The translations under genes were made by a program, and so were the position numbers. DNA of 64,000 nucleotides from UBA6059 sp040222235. GTDB lineage: Bacteria > Bacteroidota > Bacteroidia > Cytophagales > Cyclobacteriaceae. The notes beneath the pieces are model-generated. The model saw nothing but the letters and a program-made list of their open reading frames with translations, had not been told where the DNA came from and made no database searches. Location of the stretch: assembly GCA_040222235.1 (NCBI GenBank), contig JAVKDO010000133.1, positions 23,315 through 87,314 on the forward strand, in the 5' to 3' direction. Below are positions 9,211 to 19,194 of this stretch, piece by piece (the first letter of the stretch is position 1; each line of letters begins with the position of its first letter).

Positions 9211-10451
9211 CCTTTTGAATATTTACGCATGGCCGTAATCCTCTGCAGCAATGTTGGATGTGAGTAGTTTAGGAATACATACAAAGGATGAGGTGTCAGG
9301 TTGCTTAGGTTATCACCTGAGAGCTTCTTGAGTGCTGACTCCAGCGGCGCATTATCATAGGTAATGCTGGCATAGGCATCCGCCTCGTATTCATTCTTCC
9401 TTGAATAAACACTCATCAGTATGCCCAGCACCTTACTCAAGGGAGAGTACAGAATACCAAAAGCAAGCATATTCAAATGAAGTGCAGTTGTTTCTCCACC
9501 CATCGCCCATGTCACCTCAGAGCTGAAAATCATTTGCGATAGCAGATAGAGCATCAAGCCAGTCTGAGCAATCCCCAATATCATACTTCCGATGATGTGC
9601 TTTTTCTTAAAGTGGCCTACTTCATGTGCCAGCACTGCGACTAACTCTTCACTGGTATGTTTTTCGATTAGCATATCGTAAAGCACCACTTTCTTGTTCT
9701 TTCCAAAACCAGAAAAGAAAGCATTCGCTTTACTTGATCTTTTAGAGCCATCGATGACGAAGATGTTCGTCAATGGAAAGGATACCTTCTGAGCATATTC
9801 CTCTATGGCAGTTCTCAAATCCCCAGAGGCCAGCGGAGTGAGCTTGTTGAACAACGGTACGATAAGGCTAGTGTAGAACATGTTCATGAAAATCATGAAT
9901 ACGGTAATCACCAACCAGAACCACAACCAAAAGTCTTTGCCTAGCGCAAACACCAAAAGTATCAAAGCAACTAGCAATATTCCACCCAGGAGGATAGCAA
10001 GAACGTATCCCTTCAGTTTATCAACAATAAAAGTCTTGATGGAAGACTTATTAAAGCCAAACTTCTCCTCGATAACGAAGGTGCCGTAGAGTTGGAATGG
10101 AATGGTCAGGATATCTGAGATAAAATACAGAATGCCAAAGAAGTAGAGACTGAGCACTAGTTCATTCTGCGCAAAACCTCGTACCCATTGATCAAGAGTG
10201 CCAAACCATCCAAAATACAAGATAGCTACAGTTGCAAGGAATGATATCGAGCCAGTAATGAGGGAAAATCGATAGTTAGTCGCTCCGTACTCCTGAGATT
10301 TCCGGTAGCTCTCCTCATCATAGATGCCTTCAAGCGGTTTGGGTATGTTCTTATTGGCCGATTTGTGATTGAGAAAGTCAACTAAATTCTCCAGCACAAA
10401 ATCAAAAACAATAATTCCTAAGAGCAGAAAGAGTATTTGCTGATCATTCAT
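9207..10451 (-). CDS. M48 metallopeptidase, Ste24/CAAX-protease-like, integral membrane
   Basis: The 414-residue protein has about seven hydrophobic helices and the zinc motif HEVGH (residues 276-280). The third zinc ligand region is NEYEADAYA further downstream. It also shows the N-terminal Ste24-type pattern (YGATNYRFSLI, IPFQLYGTFVIEEKFGFN). Ste24-like enzymes cleave inside or next to the membrane; bacterial members are thought to act in membrane protein quality control. All catalytic residues are present, so it should be active. It has its own promoter region in the AT-rich gap to the right. Confidence 0.9.
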   Translation of the reverse strand: MNDQQILFLLLGIIVFDFVLENLVDFLNHKSANKNIPKPLEGIYDEESYRKSQEYGATNYRFSLITGSISFLATVAILYFGWFGTLDQWVRGFAQNELVLSLYFFGILYFISDILTIPFQLYGTFVIEEKFGFNKSSIKTFIVDKLKGYVLAILLGGILLVALILLVFALGKDFWLWFWLVITVFMIFMNMFYTSLIVPLFNKLTPLASGDLRTAIEEYAQKVSFPLTNIFVIDGSKRSSKANAFFSGFGKNKKVVLYDMLIEKHTSEELVAVLAHEVGHFKKKHIIGSMILGIAQTGLMLYLLSQMIFSSEVTWAMGGETTALHLNMLAFGILYSPLSKVLGILMSVYSRKNEYEADAYASITYDNAPLESALKKLSGDNLSNLTPHPLYVFLNYSHPTLLQRITAMRKYSKG

Positions 10452-10642
10452 TCAGCAAAAGTAGGTGGTATAACGCTAATCAAGCTCTTTGAGTCCATAA
10501 CAAATAAAACTTTTATAATTCAAATAATAACACATCTTGTTGTCTATTATTCTGCTTTTAAGAATATCAATATTGCATTTATGCACATCATTAAAGTAAA
10601 CATCATGTGGATAATTTTTAAAAATTAAAATTAGCAAAATGC

Positions 10643-10672
10643 TCTAAATACTTTATTTAGAATATTTTTTTT
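10643..10672 (+). terminator. Hairpin followed by a T-run in the AT-rich gap
   Basis: TCTAAATA and TATTTAGA flank CTT and are followed by ATATTTTTTTT. The shape is that of a terminator on the plus strand, but no gene lies upstream on that strand (10452-10642). It could end a small RNA, act as a leader hairpin for the lipoprotein gene at 10749, or be chance in AT-rich DNA. Confidence 0.35.
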
Positions 10673-10748
10673 CAGTTATGTGTGATATATCAGAAAATTG
10701 TTTTTTATTTGTCAACATAATATTAACAACTTATAAACACTAACAGCT

Positions 10749-10904
10749 ATGAAAAGATTAACGCTAACCCTCGTTCTTGTCTCATTATTCGCCTTCGCAT
10801 TTACTAGCTGCGATGACTCATCAGATCAGGCTTATCCAGACTTAAGTAAAATAGAGGCACAGGCTACTGGTGACGATGACACTAATGGCGGAAAAGGGAA
10901 TTAA
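10749..10904 (+). CDS. 51-residue lipoprotein peptide with an acidic, Gly-rich tail
   Basis: This short gene reads MKRLTLTLVLVSLFAFAF followed by the lipobox TSC and then a soluble tail of about 30 residues ending DDDTNGGKGN. A signal peptidase II site at Cys21 predicts a tiny lipid-anchored peptide rich in Asp, Gly and Ser. It has an ATG, a clean stop and a strong terminator 28 bases after the stop, all of which support a real transcript. No family was recognised. The next gene encodes a TPR membrane protein and starts right after the terminator, so the two may be functionally linked but are probably separate transcripts. Confidence 0.7.
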   Translation: MKRLTLTLVLVSLFAFAFTSCDDSSDQAYPDLSKIEAQATGDDDTNGGKGN

Positions 10905-10931
10905 ACTCGTTACATCAGTCCTGCAAATACC

Positions 10932-10969
10932 AAAGCACAGAATAGGCTACTTTTCTGTGCTTTTTTTTT
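10932..10969 (+). terminator. Rho-independent terminator after the 51-aa lipoprotein
   Basis: AAAGCACAGAA pairs with TTCTGTGCTTT around a loop of about 10 bases, ending in a run of nine T. It sits between the small lipoprotein gene and the TPR gene. Confidence 0.88.
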
Positions 10970-10992
10970 AGGTAAAGGTTACATTTACCTTG

Positions 10993-12261
10993 ATGAAGAT
11001 TTGGGGAGTAACAGTATTGTTCATTTTACTGCAGTTCGATTGCATTGGACTTTCATCTTATGGTTCATTGAGAAAAGTTCTCATTGATGTTTATGATGGG
11101 GTGCTCAGACTAGACAATGACAGCATTCAAACTGTAGCTCAGCACCTTCAGCAGAATAGTGATGATCAATACAGTCTAGCCCTTTCAAATTATTACATAG
11201 CGAATCATAAGAACTCTTTAAATGACCTAAGAGCAGCTTCGCATTATATTGAGGCTATTCACCAGCTAGAAGAAGCGGATACGTTAGACGTATTCTTGGA
11301 ACTCTCATTAAGGAAAAATCTTGGAGTAATCTTCAAACAAAATGGCGACTTAGAAAGTGGTTTAAGGTATTATTTGGAAGCCTTGCCTTTTGCTGAGGCA
11401 TACGATAAAACCAGGCCCTTTGAAAAACAGACCAATGTAATGAGTCTAAAGTACAATATTGCCAATGCATACAGTGCTAATTACAATCCGAAAGCTGTTG
11501 ATATATATCTAGAGATACTTAATGAGGCCAAAAAAAAGAATGATACTAAGAAAATAGCCCAGATAAATAATCAGTTGGGTGATCTCTTTCAAAAAGCTGA
11601 GGAATACGGGTTAGCAATAAACCATTTTAAGAGTATTCTTGATATATCAGACAAACTAGATGACCCTAAACTTGAGATGTATCTTGGCTTTGCCAATCAA
11701 AACATTGGGGAAGTATATTTTGAACAAAATAGGTTTGACTTGGCAGAGAAACACCTTCTCAGATCATTGGACTACTACAGTAATGACCGGAAATTTGGTG
11801 CGATGGTAGAACTCGCGGAGCTTTACATTCGTATTGGAAAAAAAGCTGAAGCAAAATCCATAGGTGACCAGGCATTAGATATCTACCCTAGCGTTCAAAA
11901 AACCAAAGAAGGTTTGCGAATTTTTGAATTAATGGCATCACTTATATCAACCGAGGAAGAAAAATCCAACGTCTACATCACACGCCTATTGGCAGAGCAA
12001 CAGCTCCTAAACGAGGAACGATCTCAACTTACGGATCTCAAGGACAAAGAGAACCTGTATCGTGTTGTGGATAGCTATTACAAGGAGCTTGAAGCCAATC
12101 AGCGCAAGTCCGAATACAGACAGTGGATTATTACTGGGTGTGCCATCTTAGTGTCATTAATCGCCTTAGTTGCGATTTACTTCATGATCATGGATAAGCG
12201 TAAGAAGCAAGAACTCTCTGATATAGCCGAAGACGATTCTTCTGACTTCAAGTACTATTAA
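10993..12261 (+). CDS. Exported TPR protein with a C-terminal membrane anchor
   Basis: The protein has about 422 residues. An N-terminal signal peptide (MKIWGVTVLFILLQFDCIG) is followed by several tetratricopeptide repeats between about 60 and 300, for example KNLGVIFKQNGDLESGLRYY and NQNIGEVYFEQNRFDLAEKH. A helical linker leads to one transmembrane segment near 375-400 (WIITGCAILVSLIALVAIYF) and a short charged tail. The layout is that of the sensor half of Bacteroidota TPR histidine kinases or TPR-LuxR regulators, but no kinase or DNA-binding domain follows, so it ends as a membrane-anchored TPR scaffold. The start is ATG 10993, one codon after a possible TTG. Confidence 0.75.
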   Translation: MKIWGVTVLFILLQFDCIGLSSYGSLRKVLIDVYDGVLRLDNDSIQTVAQHLQQNSDDQYSLALSNYYIANHKNSLNDLRAASHYIEAIHQLEEADTLDVFLELSLRKNLGVIFKQNGDLESGLRYYLEALPFAEAYDKTRPFEKQTNVMSLKYNIANAYSANYNPKAVDIYLEILNEAKKKNDTKKIAQINNQLGDLFQKAEEYGLAINHFKSILDISDKLDDPKLEMYLGFANQNIGEVYFEQNRFDLAEKHLLRSLDYYSNDRKFGAMVELAELYIRIGKKAEAKSIGDQALDIYPSVQKTKEGLRIFELMASLISTEEEKSNVYITRLLAEQQLLNEERSQLTDLKDKENLYRVVDSYYKELEANQRKSEYRQWIITGCAILVSLIALVAIYFMIMDKRKKQELSDIAEDDSSDFKYY

Positions 12262-12281
12262 TTGTAGTAGTCTTTTCTTCT

Positions 12282-13337
12282 CTAGAAAATAAACGGCACT
12301 GGGCACCTCAGCTCTCTTACCTCTCTAGGTGGCTTCCTAGGATCACCCCAATTAAAACTCACCATTAATGAAATCTCATGTGCTCCTCCGGAGGCAATAT
12401 CCAACTGTGATAAGGTGTAATCATAGCTGTAACCCAAACTCAAGTTTTTCTGCGTCACCCCCACCATAAAGACCAATGCCTCATTATTGGGGAAGTTTTC
12501 AAATTGCTTAACCGGTATGCCTCGATACCACAGACCAAAGATCACTGGCTGCAATGTCAGGTAGACGCCAATATCAAGTTGATCAAATTCACCTTGAGAC
12601 TTGTAATTAAAGGTAGGAGTAATACTTCTTTCACCACCACTGCCTGATCCACGACTATCAACATTCAGAGGCAGCTTGTAGCCACCATGGATTGAAAATC
12701 GACTTGGAAGGATGCTTTCTCCGCCAATGAGCGATTGGTTTGGTTCTAGAATATTATGGAGAGAAGCGCCAATCCAAACATTATTACTGTAAAGAAGGCC
12801 TCCAAAAGCCAGATCGAAGTAATTGACATTCAATCCTGTATTGAGATCTTCAACTGTTCCAGGGTTGATGATACCCGTAGCATCTAGCTGGTCTCCAAAG
12901 ACCAGTTTATCGAAGTTGATATCTCTCAGCGTATAAGAAGCCTGCATGGCCGGACGGAAAGCCCACTTATAGTTAATGAAGGTCTGATAGGAATACTGAA
13001 GCCCTATGGTTGTAGAGTTTAATCCAGCTTGTCCCTCCCGATCGTTAGTGACAATGAAACCCATACTACTATTGTAGTCCTCAAAATTGTAATCGAAGTA
13101 AGCAGAGAAGGTCTCAAAGCTCGCCGGAATTGACGGCCACTGCTTGCGATAGTTCACACCTGCGCGCCCTTGCTGATTGATTCCCGCTAGGGCAGGATTG
13201 AGAAAAAGTGGAGCTGCGTAATACTGGGAAAACTGAGGGTCTTGGGCATAAGCTTTGTTATGAAAAAACAAACTCAAAACGAGCCCACCGACAATGGCCA
13301 ATACAACTGTAAATGCTTTTCTGATCACGCTGTGCAA
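12282..13337 (-). CDS. PorP/SprF-family T9SS outer-membrane protein
   Basis: The 351-residue protein begins with a signal peptide ending AYAQ. The hallmark DPQFSQYYAAPLFLNPALAG follows, then a beta-barrel with alternating strands (GFIVTNDREGQAGLN, NVWIGASLHNILEPNQS). PorP/SprF proteins partner with type IX secretion and type B CTD substrates, often encoded next to them. Here the divergent neighbour is exactly such a substrate, with about 180 bases between the two starts. Likely role: outer-membrane docking or retention of that large surface protein. Confidence 0.92.
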   Translation of the reverse strand: MHSVIRKAFTVVLAIVGGLVLSLFFHNKAYAQDPQFSQYYAAPLFLNPALAGINQQGRAGVNYRKQWPSIPASFETFSAYFDYNFEDYNSSMGFIVTNDREGQAGLNSTTIGLQYSYQTFINYKWAFRPAMQASYTLRDINFDKLVFGDQLDATGIINPGTVEDLNTGLNVNYFDLAFGGLLYSNNVWIGASLHNILEPNQSLIGGESILPSRFSIHGGYKLPLNVDSRGSGSGGERSITPTFNYKSQGEFDQLDIGVYLTLQPVIFGLWYRGIPVKQFENFPNNEALVFMVGVTQKNLSLGYSYDYTLSQLDIASGGAHEISLMVSFNWGDPRKPPREVRELRCPVPFIF

Positions 13338-13515
13338 AATATGTATTATACGGTCAACTTCGAAAACAATGAAACAATATATAGCGCAATTGTAATGAAA
13401 CTACGCCAATGTGCGTTGGGTTCTTATCACAGTTTATAACTTGCCAAAAAAGGGCATTTGTAGTAACTATGGAGCCAGATCAAATACAATTGGTAATCTG
13501 TTAACCCTTATCAGA

Positions 13516-16500
13516 ATGGTAAACGAACCATGTAGACAAAAATTAGTTTTCGCGCTCTTTTTTTTGAGCCTTTGTTGGATTAATTCCAGTGTATGGGCAC
13601 AAGGACAAAATCCTTTGATCGACAATCAGTGGTACTTCGGCAATTCGTCCGAAGCATTGATTTTTGACAAGACTAATTTGCCAGGTGTAGAAGTCAACAT
13701 CGTTAATAATCAAGCTACACCTTTTGGACTTGGCGGTAGCGCGGTAGCAGCAGATGAGGCAACCGGAGATCTCATTTTCTACTCAGATGGCGCCAACCTC
13801 TACGATGCTAGTCATAGCTCCATGTTGGATGCAGGCGTGATCCTTAACGGTAATCCTAATCTCAACAATGCGGCGGTGGCGTCACCAGCACCCGATACAC
13901 CTGCCAGCTATTACCTATTTACCAACTCAGGTGTGACAGGGGTCAATGAAGTCCAGTACACTATCGTAAATAGCCAACTTCAAGGAAACGCTGCTAACCC
14001 AGGTCAGCCACCATTAGGTGATGTTACCACAATGATCAACCAGTCCACTGGCCTAGTGAATCCGTCTGATGCTATGATAGTGGTGCCTGGCCTAGGCAAT
14101 GCCTATTGGCTCATTAACCAAGATGTGGGAAGTGGTCAGTTTCGCGTGATGACTATTGATGCTGGTAACTTTGGAGCGATCCAGACCTTCAATTTTTTTG
14201 ATGCAAGCATACCACCTTTTGAAGTATCAAGTTTCGCGTACAATGAAGACTCTACGCTCCTGGCAGTTTCTCCTAAGGAGCAAAACAGGAATATTATCAT
14301 TCTCGATTTTGATCCCAGCTCTGGAAACCTGAGTTTCAATACCCAGATTCTAAACTCAGGCAATACTGACGATGGAGGTGTAGCGGTGGCAGACGTTGCT
14401 TGGTCCGCTTCTGGTAGGAAGTTGTTTTTTAGTAGAAAAGGAAGCGCAAATGGCCAACCCACTACTGGGCAGGTCTATCAGTTTGGATTTGATACCATAT
14501 CGGTCACGAGCGCTGTGATTCCCTATACAGTTTTCAGAAGCTTAGGTCTCAAACGCGGGCCAGATAGGCGAATCTACCACCTTTATCAGCTCACCGAGAC
14601 CTCTCCTATAGAACTTGGCAGGTTCAATTTTCCAGACAGCCTCCTTGAAAACACCGAATATGATAGCCTCCCATTAGGCAATAGCACACTCAATGGTATA
14701 CAATTTCCAGAGTTTGCTCCACCATCCAATGATCCATTTGACCTTGTGGATTTCAACATTACTGACTCAGTAAGCTGTGTCAACAACCAGGTATTTTTCA
14801 CGCCAGTCGTCAATCCAACCCCTCAGACCGTGACTTGGGACTTTGGTGATGGTGGTGGATCAGGCTCCTTCTCTCCTATTTACGGATACGAAGCAGCTTA
14901 TGCAGGGCCAGTGACCATGACAGTCTCGGTCAACGGACGATTCAGAAGCGTGCAAAAGAATGTCACCATCAATATGAATAGCCTGATGGCTGATCTGGGC
15001 AATGACACCACAATATGTGTAGGAGAAGAACTCATTCTTGATCCATTCGCAGATGCGGAGACCCCACCCCCAGCAGGAACCACTTTCTCATGGAATACTG
15101 GTGAGACCAGCCCCACCATCATGGCCAATTCGGATACGACAAGGACGTACTGGGTATACGTAGAAAGCCCCGATGGCTGCAGCAGCTTCGATGAAATAAT
15201 AGTAACTGTGTATGGAGATCAGACGCAGGTGCTTAACTACTGGTACTTTGGCCAAAATGCAGGCATAAATTTTACACCACAAGCCACAGCTCTGAATGAC
15301 GGTGACATGATCTCTCCAGAAAACTGCTCGACCGTTTCCGATAGGAATGGTGACCTACTCTTCTATACCAACGGAAGCACTGTCTGGAATAGAGATCATC
15401 AGGTGATGATTAATGGCACAGAGATCGGTGGGGATAGCACGGTATCCAATGGCGCGATGATCGTGCCTGTGTCGAGTGTGACGCTAGCCGGAGAGCAAAG
15501 TGCCACTATCTTTTATGTATTTACCGCGGATGGAGTTTATGGCGACTATACCTATGACATGAGGTACTCTATCGTCGACATCAGACTAGACTCTGCCAGA
15601 GGTGAGGTAATCGTTAAAGATCAGCCACTATTCCAGAATAGTACGGAGCGAATGACTGCTTCTGGTTTTGGTAATGGTACGACGTGGATGGTAGGTCATG
15701 AATATGGTAACAATACGTTTAGAGCGTATCAAGTGGGCAATCAAGGAATAGCAACCCCTACAATCACCTCCGAGGGATCTCAGCATTTCTATGATGATGA
15801 GCGCAAAGGTCGCGGCTATATGAAACTCGCAAATGGCGAATTGGTAGGCGTGGCTTTGCCTGGTGATGACAATTTCTTAGAAATATTTGAGTTTGACTCT
15901 ATTGGTCGAGTAAGAAACGGTATCACTATAGATATAGAGGAGCCAGGTCCATCCGTCATCTATGGGGTAGACTTCTCCTCAGATGGACGCAAGGTCTATG
16001 TTACCACAAATAATGGAAACTCGAAATTGATCCAATACAGCCTTGACAGTCTGGGCACAGAAGATCAGGAAGCGGATATTCAGGCGACTAAAAATGTGGT
16101 GTACGCCGGAGGAGAAGAGTTAGGAGCCATCCAGACAGGTCCCGATAGACAGATGTACGTAGCTGTAGAAGGCTTACAGTCACTGGGCATAGTCAACGGC
16201 CCTACGGCTGATAATCCGACGTTCAGCCCAACAGCCTTCCCACTCTTGGCTGGGACAAGCAGCTTACTAGGTCTTCCTAATTTTGTGCAAATCGTATCCA
16301 ACCCTCCTCAGTCTCCAGGCATCTCTTTCGCCAATACCTGCTTTGGTCAGCCCGTAGAGTTTTTCGGCTCGGGCACATCAGACATTGATGAGTACGATTG
16401 GATATTTGGAGATGATCCAAGTGCTTCCTTCCCTGGTAATCCTGATACGCTCATGGTACAAAATCCGATCCGACCATATGAGGATTTCGGTGAGTACACA

Positions 16501-18348
16501 GTGCAATTGAGAGTGTACAACAGATGCGGTTATGACTCTGTATTTGTAGATACACTGGAGATTTTCACCATTCCGGATACGGTGATGCTCGAAAGCCCCC
16601 AAAACATATGCGAGCAAGACTTCCTCGAGCTGGCAGCATTTCCAACAGATACTTCGATCTATTCTTATACATGGTCAACAGGCGACACGGCTCGCGTTAT
16701 TCAGGTGAGTGAAGCTACATCTGTCTCCGTATTCATTACCAATAGCGACGGTTGCTCCTCACCTCCTGCCACCATCAATGTAGCCGATCAGCGGCCTGAT
16801 ATAGAGCTAGGACCACCGCTCGATGCATGTCAAAATGAGGAACTGGCAGATATCGATGGTAGTTACGGGCTCGGTGGGCTCTCCTACACCTGGGAGATCA
16901 ATGGAGAAGTGGTTGGTACGGATCGCTTCCAGTCAATTGAAACAGAAACGCCCGGTTCATTCTCTTACAAACTTCGCGCATTTGATCCCATACTTAAGTG
17001 TGCAGCGACAGACAGTGTCGCCATTACAGTCCTTGATGAGCCGACTGTTTCAGCAATTGAGACATTTAATTCGTCATGCGGTATTAACAACGGGCGCTTA
17101 TTGTTTGAATTAGCGGGTGATGGCAACTTCACATATGCGGTCACTGGCCCTGTCAATGTGACTCCACGAACCTTCACTGGTATCAATCCTGTGACGATCG
17201 ATAGTCTTGGAGCTGGTATCTACACTCTCTCTGTGACCAATACAGTCAGTGGCTGTACGAATATGCAGAATATCAACATTGAGGATATCGCCAGCTTTGA
17301 TATTATCACGACCCAATCAGGCATTTGCGGACTTGATATAGCGCTTAATGGCAATGTGGCAGACACGGTTCTTTTGACATTGCTGGATGAGTCGGGTCAG
17401 GTGGTCACGAGCAGTGACGGCATCACCTATGATGGCTCCTTCCCTATTTTGTCAAGCGACTTTATCACTTCAGCCTTCAATGTGGGCGTCACCAGTGGCG
17501 GTTCCTACAATATCTCAGTAAGAGAAGCAGGAGCACCAGGTTGCGTGCAGACGGATAGCCTGACACTAATCCCACTCGAAGTGACCATCTCTGCTGAGCC
17601 CAACTGTAATGTCAACGGACTAATCCAGTTGACAGCTGGAGCCTCTATTACAGAAGATGTCACTTTCCAGTGGCAAGATGCTGATGGCAATGTTCTCTCT
17701 GGTGAGTCTACGGCTTTCCTTGACGTAACCGAGACGGGCACCTACACAGTCAACGTCACAGATGTGAATGGCAACTGCTCCACTTCTGACTTTATCGATG
17801 TACTAGTTGTACCGATACCAGAGGAAGATCTGCTACTGGATAGTCAAGCATTGATCTGCTCCCTCGATCCTGATCCAGAACGTGGGACGATAGAGTTAGA
17901 TCCGGGCATTTTTGATACTTACGAGTGGAGACAAGACGGTGTAGAAGGCATTGTCTCTACGGAGCGCATGTTGCTCGTCTCTGAGGCTGGTGCATTCGTA
18001 GTACAACTCTTCAATGGCTCCACCTGCGTCAATGACAGAATCATTATTGAAGATGATTGTCGTCCTACTGTCGTAGCTCCGAACGCCTTCACACCAAATC
18101 AGGATGGTACAAATGATACCTTCTCAGTATTCCCTAATGACTATGTGACTGAATATGCCATATTCATTTTCGATAGATGGGGAGAGATGGTCTTCCAGTC
18201 AGACGATCAAGACTTCCAGTGGGATGGTGTCTACAGAGGCCAGCTACTTCCTACCGGAACATACGCCTATAAGATGGTATTCCGCAGCTCGCTTGATGCA
18301 ACTCAGTCAGTGATCGAACAGTATGGCGGAGTGACACTACTGAAATAG
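13516..18348 (+). CDS. Giant secreted surface protein with PKD-type repeats and T9SS type B C-terminal domain
   Basis: This protein of about 1610 residues starts at ATG 13516 (signal peptide ending NSSVWAQ); the longer open frame would bury the signal peptide. The body contains two copies of a propeller-like module that begin WYFGNSSEALIF and WYFGQNAGINF. Each is followed by a PKD-like domain (VTWDFGDGGGSGSF, YDWIFGDDPSASF), and several Cys-containing Ig-like repeats come next. The last 80 residues form the gliding-motility C-terminal domain (APNAFTPNQDGTNDTF, IFDRWGEMVFQS, LPTGTYAYKMVF), which directs type IX export. It is probably an adhesin or matrix protein at the cell surface. PorP/SprF is encoded divergently. 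Confidence 0.92.
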   Translation: MVNEPCRQKLVFALFFLSLCWINSSVWAQGQNPLIDNQWYFGNSSEALIFDKTNLPGVEVNIVNNQATPFGLGGSAVAADEATGDLIFYSDGANLYDASHSSMLDAGVILNGNPNLNNAAVASPAPDTPASYYLFTNSGVTGVNEVQYTIVNSQLQGNAANPGQPPLGDVTTMINQSTGLVNPSDAMIVVPGLGNAYWLINQDVGSGQFRVMTIDAGNFGAIQTFNFFDASIPPFEVSSFAYNEDSTLLAVSPKEQNRNIIILDFDPSSGNLSFNTQILNSGNTDDGGVAVADVAWSASGRKLFFSRKGSANGQPTTGQVYQFGFDTISVTSAVIPYTVFRSLGLKRGPDRRIYHLYQLTETSPIELGRFNFPDSLLENTEYDSLPLGNSTLNGIQFPEFAPPSNDPFDLVDFNITDSVSCVNNQVFFTPVVNPTPQTVTWDFGDGGGSGSFSPIYGYEAAYAGPVTMTVSVNGRFRSVQKNVTINMNSLMADLGNDTTICVGEELILDPFADAETPPPAGTTFSWNTGETSPTIMANSDTTRTYWVYVESPDGCSSFDEIIVTVYGDQTQVLNYWYFGQNAGINFTPQATALNDGDMISPENCSTVSDRNGDLLFYTNGSTVWNRDHQVMINGTEIGGDSTVSNGAMIVPVSSVTLAGEQSATIFYVFTADGVYGDYTYDMRYSIVDIRLDSARGEVIVKDQPLFQNSTERMTASGFGNGTTWMVGHEYGNNTFRAYQVGNQGIATPTITSEGSQHFYDDERKGRGYMKLANGELVGVALPGDDNFLEIFEFDSIGRVRNGITIDIEEPGPSVIYGVDFSSDGRKVYVTTNNGNSKLIQYSLDSLGTEDQEADIQATKNVVYAGGEELGAIQTGPDRQMYVAVEGLQSLGIVNGPTADNPTFSPTAFPLLAGTSSLLGLPNFVQIVSNPPQSPGISFANTCFGQPVEFFGSGTSDIDEYDWIFGDDPSASFPGNPDTLMVQNPIRPYEDFGEYTVQLRVYNRCGYDSVFVDTLEIFTIPDTVMLESPQNICEQDFLELAAFPTDTSIYSYTWSTGDTARVIQVSEATSVSVFITNSDGCSSPPATINVADQRPDIELGPPLDACQNEELADIDGSYGLGGLSYTWEINGEVVGTDRFQSIETETPGSFSYKLRAFDPILKCAATDSVAITVLDEPTVSAIETFNSSCGINNGRLLFELAGDGNFTYAVTGPVNVTPRTFTGINPVTIDSLGAGIYTLSVTNTVSGCTNMQNINIEDIASFDIITTQSGICGLDIALNGNVADTVLLTLLDESGQVVTSSDGITYDGSFPILSSDFITSAFNVGVTSGGSYNISVREAGAPGCVQTDSLTLIPLEVTISAEPNCNVNGLIQLTAGASITEDVTFQWQDADGNVLSGESTAFLDVTETGTYTVNVTDVNGNCSTSDFIDVLVVPIPEEDLLLDSQALICSLDPDPERGTIELDPGIFDTYEWRQDGVEGIVSTERMLLVSEAGAFVVQLFNGSTCVNDRIIIEDDCRPTVVAPNAFTPNQDGTNDTFSVFPNDYVTEYAIFIFDRWGEMVFQSDDQDFQWDGVYRGQLLPTGTYAYKMVFRSSLDATQSVIEQYGGVTLLK

Positions 18349-18380
18349 AATCTGTCCATAATGTCCGATCTCTTCGTTAC

Positions 18381-18404
18381 GCCCGCCTGTCCGGCGAGGC
18401 AGGC
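18381..18404. repeat. REP-like GC-rich palindrome
   Basis: GCCTG and CAGGC arms enclose TCCGGCGAGG shortly after the giant surface-protein gene. The core resembles GC-rich palindromes at 37230-37256 and 52089-52110 in this window, so it appears to be a scattered intergenic element. It may also act as a transcript end. Confidence 0.5.
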
Positions 18405-18552
18405 TCGTCAGAAAAATACTCATTTCCGATAGGAAACTGTGCTTTTTCCTCTGTCGCAAGCCTTGATCTCGAACATTCTGAATCAGATTCTTGACTTATT
18501 AGACAGACACTAAATAATATTAACATAAGCAGGTCTGGATCGTTCTTCAAGT

Positions 18553-19152
18553 ATGGCCTATTTTGAAGACCTCTATCAGCGTCTATTTACCAAGCAGCAA
18601 AAGCAACCTCAGCTCAGCCATGAAGTTATTCGGCGCAGTGATAAGTATTCCGAAGGCTACCGCCAATGGTGTCAGCAGAATCGCCTTCCAGAGTATTTGG
18701 ATAAATACCAGAAGGGATACCACTACAAGAAACTGAAGATTCAGAGTAGTTACGATGTGCATCTCTTCACTTCTAGTATGGCCAATGGTTTCGCATTGTC
18801 ATACAACTTGGAGATAGCCCCAATAGAATTTCAATACCTATTCGATTACCTGGCGGAAAGAGTGCTTACCCTAAAATACAAGAAGGCCAACTCGGATATA
18901 ATGATCTCTGAAAAAGGTGAAATCATAGAAACCAAAGAGAAACATTATCTCAAGCCCGTGTCAGCAAGTGATGCAACCAAAGTTGAGCAGCACTATGGCA
19001 ATGTCCTGATAGAATATATCCGAATAGACGATCAGCCCTCCTACATCAAGGTGATGGCCAGTACCTACGCTGATCAGCTGTACGCTGCACCTCTCGATTT
19101 TGACGAGTTAGTAGACTACTTATTCTCTTTTGAGAGCAACTCCAACGCCTAA
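18553..19152 (+). CDS. Conserved-looking hypothetical protein (199 aa, cytoplasmic)
   Basis: The 199-residue protein has no signal peptide or membrane segment. It is charged and Tyr-rich (QGYHYKKLKIQSSYDVHLF-like segment near 55-75, EYIRIDDQPSYIKVMASTY near 155-175). The composition and the even distribution of hydrophobic residues look like a folded soluble domain. I do not recognise the family. It is the first of three same-strand genes (this one, a small exported protein and a Nudix hydrolase) but is separated from them by a 42-base gap. Confidence 0.6.
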   Translation: MAYFEDLYQRLFTKQQKQPQLSHEVIRRSDKYSEGYRQWCQQNRLPEYLDKYQKGYHYKKLKIQSSYDVHLFTSSMANGFALSYNLEIAPIEFQYLFDYLAERVLTLKYKKANSDIMISEKGEIIETKEKHYLKPVSASDATKVEQHYGNVLIEYIRIDDQPSYIKVMASTYADQLYAAPLDFDELVDYLFSFESNSNA

Positions 19153-19194
19153 GTCATCGTAGTTGATCCAGCACCCTTTTATCACATTAGTCTT

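Noticed and set aside
10437..10628. 63-residue frame in the AT-rich gap before the 51-aa lipoprotein
   Set aside because: The composition is low-complexity Ile/Lys/Asn as expected from random AT-rich DNA; no start context or neighbour supports it.
13411..13515. Longer N-terminus for the giant surface protein
   Set aside because: The extra 35 residues precede a clear signal peptide, so the start at 13516 is preferred.
18477..18489. TCTGAATCAGATT resembling the left end of the TIR elements
   Set aside because: Only a short partial match with no matching right end; not enough to call another element copy.
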